Source: Imperialibacter roseus (GTDB taxonomy: Bacteria > Bacteroidota > Bacteroidia > Cytophagales > Cyclobacteriaceae). Taken from it: DNA of 64,000 bases. The stretch is taken from positions 968,417 through 1,032,416 of the forward strand of contig NZ_CP136051.1 of NCBI RefSeq assembly GCF_032999765.1, read 5' to 3'. The position numbers and the translations under genes were made by a program. The notes below the pieces were generated by a model. The model made no database searches, had not been told where the DNA came from, and saw only the letters and a list, made by a program, of their open reading frames with translations. Below, one piece after another: positions 19,497-27,426 of the stretch (within the stretch, counting starts at the first letter, position 1; the number at the start of each line of letters is the position of its first letter).

Positions 19497-19684
19497 CTTA
19501 GCGCCTCTGCGTCTCTGGAGCCATATTCCTCCCTTAGCGCCTCTGCGTCTCTGCGAGCAATATTCCTCCCTTAGCGTCCCTGCGCCTCTCCGAGCAATAT
19601 TCCTCCCTTAGCGTCCCTGCGCCTCTGCGAGCAATATTTCTTCCTTAGCGCCCCTGCGTCTCTGCGAGCAATATTCCTCGCTTA
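19497..19684 (+). repeat. 37-bp tandem repeat array, five full units plus partial
   Basis: Units begin CTTAGCG at 19497, 19533, 19570, 19607 and 19644, and CTTATC at 19681; the spacing is 36, 37, 37, 37, 37. Each unit has three 8-mers (CTTAGCGY CYCTGCGY CTCTGCGA), then GCAATATTCCTCC. There are no spacers between units. It is inverted relative to the copy at 18874-18910 across the GxxExxY gene and ends 12 bp before the pdhB promoter. Confidence 0.9.
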
Positions 19685-19696
19685 TCAAAATCCATG

Positions 19697-19727
19697 TTGT
19701 TTCTTGTACCAACCCATATTAACTTAG
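19697..19727 (+). promoter_or_regulatory. Promoter of pdhB
   Basis: TTG at 19697-19699, exactly 20 nt, then TAACTTAG at 19720-19727. This is a near-match to TTG-N20-TAnnTTTG, 23 bp before the pdhB ATG. The trp promoter at 41015-41045 has the same TTAG variant and spacing. Confidence 0.6.
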
Positions 19728-19750
19728 CACGCCGTTAGAAAGACTATACG

Positions 19751-20728
19751 ATGAGAGAAATACAATTCAGAGAAGCCCTTCGTGAGGCGATGAACGAAGA
19801 GATGAGAAAAGACCCCAAAATATTCCTTATGGGGGAAGAAGTGGCCGAATACAATGGTGCCTACAAGGTAAGCCAGGGTATGCTTGATGAGTTTGGGCCA
19901 GAAAGAGTGATCGACACGCCAATTGCTGAATTAGGCTTTGGTGGACTGGGTGTTGGTGCCGCTATGAACGGGCTGCGACCAATCATAGAATTTATGACCT
20001 TTAACTTCTCATTGGTAGCCATCGACCAAATCATTAACGGCGCTGCCAAAATGATGTCGATGTCGGGTGGGCAGTTCAATGTGCCTATCGTTTTCCGTGG
20101 ACCTACAGGAAATGCAGGCCAGCTGAGCTCACAGCACTCACAAAACTTTGAAAATTGGTTTGCCAACACTCCTGGTTTGAAGGTGGTGGTGCCATCCAAC
20201 CCATACGATGCCAAAGGCTTACTTAAGTCTTCCATCCGTGACGACGATCCGGTTATTTTCATGGAGTCGGAGCTGATGTACGGCGACAAAGGTGAAGTGC
20301 CTGAAAGTGAATACCTCATTCCGCTCGGCACAGCCAAGGTGGTGAGAGAGGGAAATGATGTAACCATCGTTTCTTTTGGTAAAATGATGAAAGTGGCTTT
20401 CGAAGCTGCCGATGCCCTTCAGCAGGAAGGAGTTTCAGCCGAGGTTATCGACTTGATGAGCGTACGCCCTATCGACTACGATACAGTGGTGAATTCGGTG
20501 AAGAAAACCAATAGGTTGGTGATTGTAGAAGAAGCCTGGCCTCTGGCGTCTATTGCTTCAGAAATCACTTACCACATCCAGCGCTACGCTTTCGATTACC
20601 TGGATGCGCCAGTAAGAAGAGTAACCAATCTGGATGTGCCACTGCCATACGCTCCTACATTGATAGAGTTCATTTTGCCGAACGCAAAGAAGACGATTGA
20701 TGCTGTGAATGCGGTGATGTATCGCTAA
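19751..20728 (+). CDS. pdhB: Pyruvate dehydrogenase E1 component, beta subunit
   Basis: 325 residues. With an E1-alpha partner it makes the thiamine-diphosphate-dependent decarboxylase of the pyruvate (or branched-chain) dehydrogenase complex. Conserved beta-subunit segments are MREIQFREALREAMNEEM, GEEVAEYNGAYKVSQGM, DTPIAELGFGGLGVGAA, RGPTGNAGQLSSQHSQN and EEAWPLASIASEI. No alpha subunit or E2/E3 gene is in the window, so it is encoded apart from its partner, as is common in Bacteroidetes. Its closest type is the PDH rather than 2-oxoacid form by the start and the AGQLSSQHSQ loop. Terminator at 20751. Confidence 0.93.
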   Translation: MREIQFREALREAMNEEMRKDPKIFLMGEEVAEYNGAYKVSQGMLDEFGPERVIDTPIAELGFGGLGVGAAMNGLRPIIEFMTFNFSLVAIDQIINGAAKMMSMSGGQFNVPIVFRGPTGNAGQLSSQHSQNFENWFANTPGLKVVVPSNPYDAKGLLKSSIRDDDPVIFMESELMYGDKGEVPESEYLIPLGTAKVVREGNDVTIVSFGKMMKVAFEAADALQQEGVSAEVIDLMSVRPIDYDTVVNSVKKTNRLVIVEEAWPLASIASEITYHIQRYAFDYLDAPVRRVTNLDVPLPYAPTLIEFILPNAKKTIDAVNAVMYR

Positions 20729-20750
20729 GAAATAAAAACATTGAAGTTAA

Positions 20751-20778
20751 AAGGCCCGCCAATGGGCCTTTTTTTTTA
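20751..20778 (+). terminator. Rho-independent terminator of pdhB
   Basis: AAGGCCC-GCCAAT-GGGCCTT stem followed by a run of nine T. It begins 23 bp after the stop codon. Confidence 0.9.
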
Positions 20779-20949
20779 TGCCTTAAAGAGATCGATAATT
20801 GTTTCCTCTCCAAAATAGTTGAGTCCAATTTCGTTGTGACGGTCGGGTCTTCGCATCAGGCTGGGCGTCCACACCTCGCAGGTGATGCCGTAGGGTTTGA
20901 ACTCCTCACGATTTTCGTTAAACACATTTAAAATCTCGGAATTCATCAT
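20776..20949 (-). pseudogene. Remnant of AraC-family regulator N-terminus (57 codons)
   Basis: The minus-strand ORF MMNSEILNVFNENREEFK then has GITCEVWTPSLMRRPDRHNE and IGLNYF. The segment M-x-R-P-D-R-H-N-E-I-x-L-N-Y is typical of the N-terminal cupin of Bacteroidetes AraC-type regulators. The reading stops at a TAA lying in the pdhB terminator, so the rest of the cupin and the HTH domain are absent. I infer a truncated gene whose 3' part was lost. It could instead be a short expressed peptide. No neighbour is obviously its target. Confidence 0.45.
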
Positions 20950-21032
20950 GTTTAATTACACATACAGGTAGTTTTGGTTTGAAACCGAGATTAAATTAAC
21001 TTTTTGATTATTGATTAGACTACACGTTCACC

Positions 21033-22457
21033 ATGAAGAATTTTCTTGCTCCCTTTTTTTTGATACTTAGCACCAGCCTCCTGTTCAGTCAGCCAGTGCA
21101 AAAACATCGGGTAGTTATCCTGTCCGATATAGAGGCAGAACCCGATGATATTGAATCTTTCGCCCGACTGGTGTTGTACTCGAATGTGATAGACATAAAG
21201 GGAATGGTAGCCACCACCTCCATCTGGAAGAAAACAAGTGTGGCCCCGGAGTCAATTCGGAAAGTGATCAGGGCCTACGGCAAGGTTCAGCCTAACCTTT
21301 TGAAGCACGAAGCTGGTTTTCCGGAAGCCGAAGATTTGCTGGCGATAGTGAAGCAAGGGCTGCCGGTATATGGCATGTTGGGAGTGGGCGATGGAAAGGA
21401 CTCAGAAGGGTCAGATTGGATTATCAAAGTGCTTGAGGAAAAGGACGACCGCCCTTTGTGGGTAACAGCCTGGGGGGGCGTGAACACACTGGCCCAGGCC
21501 CTGCACAAGATACAGAAAACCAAGTCGCCCGCAGAAGCAAAGCGACTCGTCGCCAAGCTGCGGGTTTATACGATATCGGACCAGGATGACAGCGGCATTT
21601 GGATCAGGAATAGCTTCCCCAGCCTGTTTTACATTGTTAGTCCTGGCGACCACTACGGCAGCGCCACGTGGAGTGCCATCAACAGCGTGATTAAAGGCAT
21701 AGACAATGAAAAAATAAGCAACCCGTGGATAGTGCAGAACATTCAGCAAGGCCATGGTCCTGTGGGCGTGGAATACCCGGACGTGGCCTGGGGCATGGAA
21801 GGCGATACGCCATCGTTCCTGGGTTTGATACCTAACGGGCTCAATGAGCCGGAGCATCCGGAATGGGGTGGCTGGGGTGGCCGCTACGAGCTCTACAAGC
21901 CAGATATCGCTACACTAAGGCAGGGAAGCTCAGGCGTTCCGTTTGAGCCTGAAACCAGACCGATATGGACGGATACAAAGGATAATTATACGCCGTATGT
22001 GCCCAGTCTGTACGGACGCACCGTTCGCAGAGATACCGTTTCTTTCAATAACAACAAGGCCACGTTGTTTCGCTGGAGAGACGATTTTCAGAATGACTTT
22101 GCTGCCAGAATGGACTGGTGCACCATGTCGTATGAAGAAGCTAACCACCCGCCAACGCCTGTGCTGGAGCATGCTGATCGGCTGACGGTGAAGTCAGGAG
22201 AGGGCTTTTCGCTGGATGCCTTCAGCTCTACCGACCCTGATGGCGATAACCTCAGCTTTCTCTGGTTCCACTACCCCGAGGCAGGCAGCCATAAGAAGCA
22301 AATAGATATCTCTGCTGAAAACGTACATGGGGTGTATGTGAAGGCACCGGTTGTCGACAAGGAAGAAACACTACATTTCATCCTGAAACTGTCAGACAAG
22401 GGGAGCCCGGTATTGACCAGGTATAAAAGAGTGATTGTGACTGTTGTGCCAAAGTAG
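21033..22457 (+). CDS. Sde182-like (DUF1593) nucleoside-hydrolase-fold secreted protein
   Basis: 474 residues with a signal peptide (MKNFLAPFFLILSTSLLFSQ). The body begins HRVVILSDIEAEPDDIESFARLVLYSN; the Asp-rich D-x-x-x-x-P-D-D motif is that of nucleoside hydrolases, where it binds calcium. It continues with WVTAWGGVNTLAQAL, VYTISDQDDSGIWIR and WGGWGGRYELY, all typical of DUF1593/cellulose-binding Sde182. The C-terminal ~100 residues (TDPDGDNLSFLWFHYPEAG) form the Sde182 C-terminal Ig-like domain. It probably acts on a glycan-derived N- or O-glycoside outside the cytoplasm; substrate unknown. Stands alone. Confidence 0.85.
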   Translation: MKNFLAPFFLILSTSLLFSQPVQKHRVVILSDIEAEPDDIESFARLVLYSNVIDIKGMVATTSIWKKTSVAPESIRKVIRAYGKVQPNLLKHEAGFPEAEDLLAIVKQGLPVYGMLGVGDGKDSEGSDWIIKVLEEKDDRPLWVTAWGGVNTLAQALHKIQKTKSPAEAKRLVAKLRVYTISDQDDSGIWIRNSFPSLFYIVSPGDHYGSATWSAINSVIKGIDNEKISNPWIVQNIQQGHGPVGVEYPDVAWGMEGDTPSFLGLIPNGLNEPEHPEWGGWGGRYELYKPDIATLRQGSSGVPFEPETRPIWTDTKDNYTPYVPSLYGRTVRRDTVSFNNNKATLFRWRDDFQNDFAARMDWCTMSYEEANHPPTPVLEHADRLTVKSGEGFSLDAFSSTDPDGDNLSFLWFHYPEAGSHKKQIDISAENVHGVYVKAPVVDKEETLHFILKLSDKGSPVLTRYKRVIVTVVPK

Positions 22458-22644
22458 CGGAGGCACTGAGGTCATCAGTTCTGTTGTGCTGCCGGCATGT
22501 TTGCGAGCCGGGCAAGGTGCCTGAGATGGACATTTGAAGGATTCCTTTCGCTGTGAAGAAAAAACAAGTAGCTTAGCGAGCCCTGGAGGATAGCAAGCGA
22601 AGGCGTGTTATATCCAACCAATAGGCAAATAAAGTGATCATCTA

Positions 22645-23376
22645 ATGTTCAGGCATCAAGGTAAAAGCAGGACACTGAAGCATAACCTGCAAATTGCCAC
22701 CGTACTTTCCTTTGTAGCTGGCATTGTGAACGTAACTGGTTTTTTGGCTCTCCAACAGTTAACTACAAATGTAACCGGCCACTTCGCACTGTTTATCTAC
22801 GACGTGTCAAATCTGGAGTTTTGGAGAGGGACGGTGTATTTCCTTTACATTTTCTCTTTCTTCTTTGGCTCCTTCTTGTCAAGCTTTCTTATTGAGCTCT
22901 TCCGGGAAAATAAAAAATGGAACGTTTACGTTTTGCCCACAACAATTGAGTCTCTGGTTTTGCTCTCTATAGGTCTGCTGAGCAATGTGGTGGACATCAC
23001 TTATCCTGATGTCATCGCCTGTTTACTCCTTTTTGCCATGGGGCTTCAGAATTCTTATGTGACAAAAATTTCCAACACAATCGTAAGAACCACTCACCTT
23101 ACAGGGCTCTTCACCGACTTGGGTATTGAAATTTCGCAGCTACTCTTCCCTAAATCGCATCCGAACAGGGTAAAACTCAAATCGACCATCAAACTGCGCA
23201 TATACATTATTTCATTCTTTTTTGCCGGAGGACTTGCCGGCGGTTTTTTCTATTCTAAAATCGACCTGAAATTAAATACGCTGGTATTTGCTGCCGTAGT
23301 TTTATTGCTAAGCTTGCTATTCGACGATTTTCGATACAGTTTGATCAGGGCTAAGAGAAAATATCGCCAAAAATGA
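22645..23376 (+). CDS. YoaK/DUF1275 family membrane protein
   Basis: 243 residues with about six hydrophobic segments. Opens with LSFVAGIVNVTGFLALQQLTTNVTGH, the DUF1275 signature (A-G-x-x-N-x-x-G-F ... T-x-x-T-G). It continues with FFFGSFLSSFLIE, LLLFAMGLQNSYVTKIS and IVRTTHLTGLFTDLG, the second signature (G-L-Q-N ... T-T-x-x-T-G). It ends with FFFAGGLAGGFFYSK. An inner-membrane protein of unknown transport or other role. No operon partner. Confidence 0.9.
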   Translation: MFRHQGKSRTLKHNLQIATVLSFVAGIVNVTGFLALQQLTTNVTGHFALFIYDVSNLEFWRGTVYFLYIFSFFFGSFLSSFLIELFRENKKWNVYVLPTTIESLVLLSIGLLSNVVDITYPDVIACLLLFAMGLQNSYVTKISNTIVRTTHLTGLFTDLGIEISQLLFPKSHPNRVKLKSTIKLRIYIISFFFAGGLAGGFFYSKIDLKLNTLVFAAVVLLLSLLFDDFRYSLIRAKRKYRQK

Positions 23377-23464
23377 AAGCTACTCCCGAATCCATGGACG
23401 TAACTTTCGTACGATCTTACTGGCTGACACAGCTATTTCTGTGAAGAGAGGGTCATTATTGCTG

Positions 23465-23893
23465 TTATTTCCCCTCCAGGTACTCTCTCAAGCTCCTTCC
23501 CACAATATCCGTCCATCCGGCGGCGAAGTTTTCAGGTACCAAATCCGGATTGCCGCTATTGAAGCTTTCCAGGTTGGCGTGAGTAAGTCGCACCAACGTG
23601 GAGTTCCCCTGGTCAAACAGCTCCCAGGTCACGTAAGAGATGCCTGGCTCTCCGTCGTAGCGCCAGCTGTGGGCTAGTTTTTTCTCCTTAATCACTTCCG
23701 TCACCTCGCAAATGTGCAGGTACTGTTTTTCCGGTGGGCCGCCTTTAAACCGGAACTCAAAACCCACCTCAGCTTTGAACTCAGCCAGATCAAAGTACCA
23801 AACCTTCATTTTGTCTTTGTCGGTAATGGCTTCCCACACTTTTTTAGCGGGTGCGTTGTATATTTTTTCGATGGTAAATGGAGTCTTTTCCAT
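23465..23893 (-). CDS. SRPBCC (AHSA1-like) protein
   Basis: 142 residues, opening with FTIEKIYNAPAKKVWEAITDKDKMKVWYFDLAEF. This is the START/SRPBCC helix-grip start seen in AHSA1-domain proteins (A-P-x-x-V-W-x-A-I-T-D ... W). FRFKGGPPEKQYLHICEVTEV and a GWTDIVGRSLREYLEGK closing helix complete the fold. The fold forms a hydrophobic ligand cavity; the ligand is unknown. It is the third gene of a minus-strand cluster ArsR-SRPBCC-SRPBCC, 12 bp after the second. Confidence 0.88.
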   Translation of the reverse strand: MEKTPFTIEKIYNAPAKKVWEAITDKDKMKVWYFDLAEFKAEVGFEFRFKGGPPEKQYLHICEVTEVIKEKKLAHSWRYDGEPGISYVTWELFDQGNSTLVRLTHANLESFNSGNPDLVPENFAAGWTDIVGRSLREYLEGK

Positions 23894-23905
23894 ATTATTG
23901 TTTGG

Positions 23906-24400
23906 TTATAGATGATTATACATTTCGGCGTACTGCGCCTTCAAGCTGTCTTGTTTGTCTGGTATGTTTGGTGTTGCCTGGTCGCCTTCCAGCGTTTTCT
24001 CCAGTGTATCGAGCATAAAGTGCCAGCCCGCCGGAACGGACTTTGCCCATTGCCCATCCACTTTACTATGCGTAAGTGTAAGAAGACATCGTTCGGAACC
24101 CAGCTCCTGAAGCTCCCAGGTAACAAGCTCCTCTTCCCAGTAGTACTCAAACAGCTTCCTCTGGATGATCCTGGTTATTTTTCCAAATGATTCTGAATTG
24201 TCAGGTTCAGGAAAGCGGATGACCATTTTGCCACCTGGTTTGAATTCCATTTCTGTTGCCATGAACCATGTCGCCAGCTTGTCGGGATTTGTAATTGCCT
24301 CCCAAACAGCTTCGGAACTAAACGGAAACTCTCGTTCGAATACCACTTTGTACCCATCGGGTTCATTGGTGAGTTTTCCGGGGTTTAGCAGGTCACTCAT
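23906..24400 (-). CDS. SRPBCC (AHSA1-like) protein, second copy
   Basis: 164 residues from the ATG at 24400, which overlaps the stop of the ArsR gene by 8 nt (ATGAGTGA). The frame stays open to 24454, but the translationally coupled start is preferred. YKVVFEREFPFSSEAVWEAITNPDKLATWFMATEMEFKPG gives the helix-grip N-terminus, and GWHFMLDTLEKTLEG the closing helix. It differs from the 23465 copy in lacking the K-x-x-L-H-I segment. ArsR plus AHSA1 pairs are common; the regulator probably controls this operon. Confidence 0.88.
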   Translation of the reverse strand: MSDLLNPGKLTNEPDGYKVVFEREFPFSSEAVWEAITNPDKLATWFMATEMEFKPGGKMVIRFPEPDNSESFGKITRIIQRKLFEYYWEEELVTWELQELGSERCLLTLTHSKVDGQWAKSVPAGWHFMLDTLEKTLEGDQATPNIPDKQDSLKAQYAEMYNHL

Positions 24401-24728
24401 AATTTTTGTCTTGTTTTGTATTTTGGCCATTCTCCAGAAACATCTCAAGTGCATCCAACTTCTGCGTCCAGAAGGCCCTCATCTTTGCTGTCCAGTCTGT
24501 TACCTCCTTCAATCCATCGAGCCTGGCGCTGCAAAAGCTCTCCCTGCCTCTTTTTTCAATATCGATCAGTCCACACTCTTTCAGTAACTTTAAATGCTTG
24601 GCCACCGCTGGCCTGCTGATGTCGAACTTGTCGGCCACAGTGTTAAGATTCAGAGGCTGGCTGGCCAGCATCGTAATGATCTCTCGCCTTGTGGGGTCGG
24701 CTATGGCTGCGAATACGTCTCTTTGCAT
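24393..24728 (-). CDS. ArsR-family winged-helix regulator
   Basis: 111 residues. IADPTRREIITMLASQPLNLNTVADKFDISRPAVAKHLKLLKECGLIDIEKRGRE is a canonical ArsR winged helix, with the recognition helix at S-R-P-A-V-A-K-H-L. There are no metal-binding Cys pairs, so it is not of the metal-sensing type. It heads an operon with two SRPBCC genes, the usual context for these AHSA1-linked regulators. Two palindromic motifs directly upstream (24731-24747, 24759-24776) are candidate operators, suggesting autoregulation. Confidence 0.92.
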   Translation of the reverse strand: MQRDVFAAIADPTRREIITMLASQPLNLNTVADKFDISRPAVAKHLKLLKECGLIDIEKRGRESFCSARLDGLKEVTDWTAKMRAFWTQKLDALEMFLENGQNTKQDKNYE

Positions 24729-24730
24729 TA

Positions 24731-24776
24731 GGGAACCTTTTGGTTTCGAATATACAAAGGAAACCTTTTAGTTTCC
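24731..24776. promoter_or_regulatory. Paired operator-like palindromes upstream of ArsR gene
   Basis: GGAACC-TTTT-GGTTTC (24732-24747) and GGAAAC-CTTTTA-GTTTCC (24759-24776, perfect 6-bp arms) share the core CCTTTTRGTTTC. Their starts are 27 bp apart. They lie 4-48 bp upstream of the regulator start, where ArsR dimers would block transcription. Binding is inference. Confidence 0.55.
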
Positions 24777-24922
24777 TAATATGACTACCCATTTTTTTCA
24801 ATAGCTGCCTGAGGCTGGTTTTGGACGCTTCTGGCGGCAAATTCTTGGGTTTCAGTGGTGTTAAAAATGCGAGGCCGCTGAATAATTGTAAATTCATTCA
24901 TTGACTACCTTAATTTTTGACT

Positions 24923-25348
24923 ATGAGACGATACCTGATCATGATCCTCTTCTGCACCTCTGTATTTAGTGTCGCTGCTCAGGGTGTGCAAAAAGATGCC
25001 GATGGCTTTGAGTACTTTGAAATGCAGGAAGGAGATACAACGGACATCATGAAAAAGTATTTTTTTGTGATGCTCAATAGCGGCCCAACCAGAAGCCAGA
25101 CGAAGGAAGAAGCGGCGGCCATTCAGGAGAAGCACCTGGCGCATATCAACTGGATGGCAAGCAATGGCTATGTAAACCTGGCTGGGCCAGTTGAGTCCGA
25201 AGATGAATTCAGGGGGATTTTGGTCTTCAACGTAACCTCTTTGGAGGAGGTGAAAAAGCTGGTGGCGATGGATCCGGCCGTAAAAGCAGGCTGGCTGGTC
25301 ATGAAGATATATCCCTGGTGGTGCGTTAAAGGAGGGATGTTGCGCTAA
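24923..25348 (+). CDS. Exported YciI-like protein
   Basis: About 141 residues. A signal peptide MRRYLIMILFCTSVFSVAAQ is followed by a YciI/DGPF-type domain: FFVMLNSGPTRSQTKEEAAAIQEKHLAHINWMASNG, then LAGPVESEDEFRGILVFNV and VKAGWLVMKIYPWW. The H-x-x-H/N and A-G-P segments are as in YciI-like proteins with a ferredoxin-like alpha/beta barrel. Family function is unsettled. The export signal is less usual, since most YciI proteins are cytoplasmic. A TTG at 24917 is an alternative start two codons upstream. Confidence 0.8.
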   Translation: MRRYLIMILFCTSVFSVAAQGVQKDADGFEYFEMQEGDTTDIMKKYFFVMLNSGPTRSQTKEEAAAIQEKHLAHINWMASNGYVNLAGPVESEDEFRGILVFNVTSLEEVKKLVAMDPAVKAGWLVMKIYPWWCVKGGMLR

Positions 25349-25418
25349 CTGAAAATCAACACATTAGTAGTAATAATTGCGTCGGCGGCTTATCTTCGGG
25401 AGGACATTGCTTATAACC

Positions 25419-27365
25419 TTGAGATTTATCCGGCCAACCAAAGTTTTTCTTTTTGTTGTTCTGCTTTCTATGCCCGCCGCTGTTTTTTCGCAAGCGAGCA
25501 CTATTGATAGATTGAAAGCAGAAAACGGAGCCTATACCGGCTTGGACAGTGTAAAAGTTGATATGCTCAACAGACTGGCCCTTGAAAATCAGTTTGTTTC
25601 TATTCTCGAAGCATTTGCTTACGGACGTGAGGCACTGGAACTAAGTGTGGAAATTGGCTACGTGAACGGTGAAGCCTATGCCTACCGAAACCTTGGAAGC
25701 AGCTATGCGATACGTCAGGATTTTGTCACTGCTGTGCAACTGTTGGAGAAAGCGCAGGCACTTTTCGAGACAATTGGCTCGCAAAGAGGAGTGGCCGACT
25801 GTTATATTTCCATGGGGCATGTGTACAGATGGCAGCTTGACTACTTCAAAGCCATTGAATATCAAAAAAAGGCCGCTGATATCTATGTAAAGCTTGATAT
25901 GCCAGAGCGTTATGGTGTCACTCTTCATAATCTTGGTGAGAACTACCTTCTGGTAGGCGACCTGAAAACAGCGCAACAAGTTACCCAGCAGGCTACAAAG
26001 ATTTTCATGGAGGTGGAGAATAAGCAGGTGTTAACATCATGTTACAAGGTGTTTGGACAAATTGCCTTTGAGAGGAAAGATTTTAAAGGTGCCGAAGGAT
26101 ATTTCAAGGAGGCGCTGGCTATTTCCGACGAGCTGGGCAAAGATTCTCAAAAAGAAGCCACATTTGATGTTTACTTGATGCTGGCTAAAATTTATCACCA
26201 ATGGGGGCGGAGGTCTGACGAGGAGAAAATGCTTAAGCAGGGCCTTTTATTAGCTGGAGATAACGTGCTGCTTTCGCAGGAACGGCGGGCCTACACACAA
26301 CTTGTTAACCATTATTTTTTCTACAAGGAATATGAGTTGGCAGACAAAACTTTTGATGCTTTCAGTCTTATCAACGAAAAAATATACGAGCAGCAAAAAA
26401 TAGAAATGGCCAATATGATGGAGCAAGTGCTTCAAACGATAAAGGTGGCCAATGAGAATGAGCTGCTCAAGCAGGAAAGGCGGTTGCAGGAAGAAAGGAT
26501 TACGCTGCAGCAATATCAGATTTACTTTTTTGTGTTTTCCATTGCCTTGCTCGGTATGTTGGCACTTCTTTTGGTTCGTTCAGGCAGGCTGCGGAAGAAG
26601 TATACCGAGGAACTGGCCGCAACAAACGAATTGATAGAAGAGAAATCGAAAAAGCTTGAAGAGTTGGTGCGGGTAAAGGACAAGTTCTTCTCCATCATAT
26701 CTCACGACCTTCGCAGCCCCATAAGTACCCTGGCCCAGTTTGTGGTGATGTTGAAGACTAGCTACAAAAATTTTTCTGATCAGGAAATGGAGGATGTGCT
26801 TGAAAAGTTTGACTCGCAACTGACCTCGACACTTTCGCTGGCCGATGATATCATTCTTTGGGCGAAAGCAGAGATTAATCAGGCTCCCGGAATAAATGAT
26901 GCTTTTGAAGTAAATAAAGCCATAGAAGCTGTGGTCAAGGTGGCAGCTGAGCAGCTGCGAATGAAAGGAATTGTTTTGCAGTCAGAAATTGGCAACCACC
27001 TGATGGTGTCAGCAAACAGGGATCAGCTGGAGTTTTGCATTAGGAATATTCTAAGCAACTCGATAAAGTTCACGCCTACAGGCGGGCACATCGGTATCGG
27101 CACCTTTTCCGAAGGAAACATGGTGGCTGTGAAAATAGAAGATAACGGAACCGGTATTTCGCTTGAAAAGCAAAGTATACTGTTTCAAAGCCCGTTGAAA
27201 CAGAGTGAAGGAGAATTGGGCACCGACGGCGAAAAGGGTAAAGGGCTAGGACTGTACCTTGTGAATGACTTTATAAAGAAAAACGGAGGCAGGGTGGAAG
27301 TGTCCAGTGAAGAGGGGAAAGGCTCCGTTTTCACACTCTATATTCCCGTTGCCACGGCGTCATAG
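25419..27365 (+). CDS. TPR-containing membrane histidine kinase
   Basis: About 648 residues if started at the TTG at 25419, which gives a clean signal peptide (MRFIRPTKVFLFVVLLSMPA); a longer frame opens with TTG at 25377. The N-terminal ~330 residues are TPR repeats (EAYAYRNLGSSYAI, ADCYISMGHVYRWQ). Then come a coiled coil, one TM segment (YFFVFSIALLGMLALLLV) and a kinase core. H box FFSIISHDLRSP with His429; N box RNILSNSIKFTPTGG; G1 EDNGTGIS; G2 GKGLGLYLV. This is the Bacteroidetes TPR-sensor kinase type. No response regulator is adjacent, so it is an orphan kinase; its signal is unknown. Confidence 0.88.
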   Translation: MRFIRPTKVFLFVVLLSMPAAVFSQASTIDRLKAENGAYTGLDSVKVDMLNRLALENQFVSILEAFAYGREALELSVEIGYVNGEAYAYRNLGSSYAIRQDFVTAVQLLEKAQALFETIGSQRGVADCYISMGHVYRWQLDYFKAIEYQKKAADIYVKLDMPERYGVTLHNLGENYLLVGDLKTAQQVTQQATKIFMEVENKQVLTSCYKVFGQIAFERKDFKGAEGYFKEALAISDELGKDSQKEATFDVYLMLAKIYHQWGRRSDEEKMLKQGLLLAGDNVLLSQERRAYTQLVNHYFFYKEYELADKTFDAFSLINEKIYEQQKIEMANMMEQVLQTIKVANENELLKQERRLQEERITLQQYQIYFFVFSIALLGMLALLLVRSGRLRKKYTEELAATNELIEEKSKKLEELVRVKDKFFSIISHDLRSPISTLAQFVVMLKTSYKNFSDQEMEDVLEKFDSQLTSTLSLADDIILWAKAEINQAPGINDAFEVNKAIEAVVKVAAEQLRMKGIVLQSEIGNHLMVSANRDQLEFCIRNILSNSIKFTPTGGHIGIGTFSEGNMVAVKIEDNGTGISLEKQSILFQSPLKQSEGELGTDGEKGKGLGLYLVNDFIKKNGGRVEVSSEEGKGSVFTLYIPVATAS

Positions 27366-27426
27366 GATATCGCCAACCACCTCAACGGCGCTAAAGTTGG
27401 AAAAACAACAAGCCCTTAGCTCAAGA

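Noticed and set aside
19497..19684. The regular ~37-bp spacing suggested a CRISPR array.
   Set aside because: Units follow each other directly with no spacers, there are no cas genes, and the unit itself contains an internal 8-nt period.
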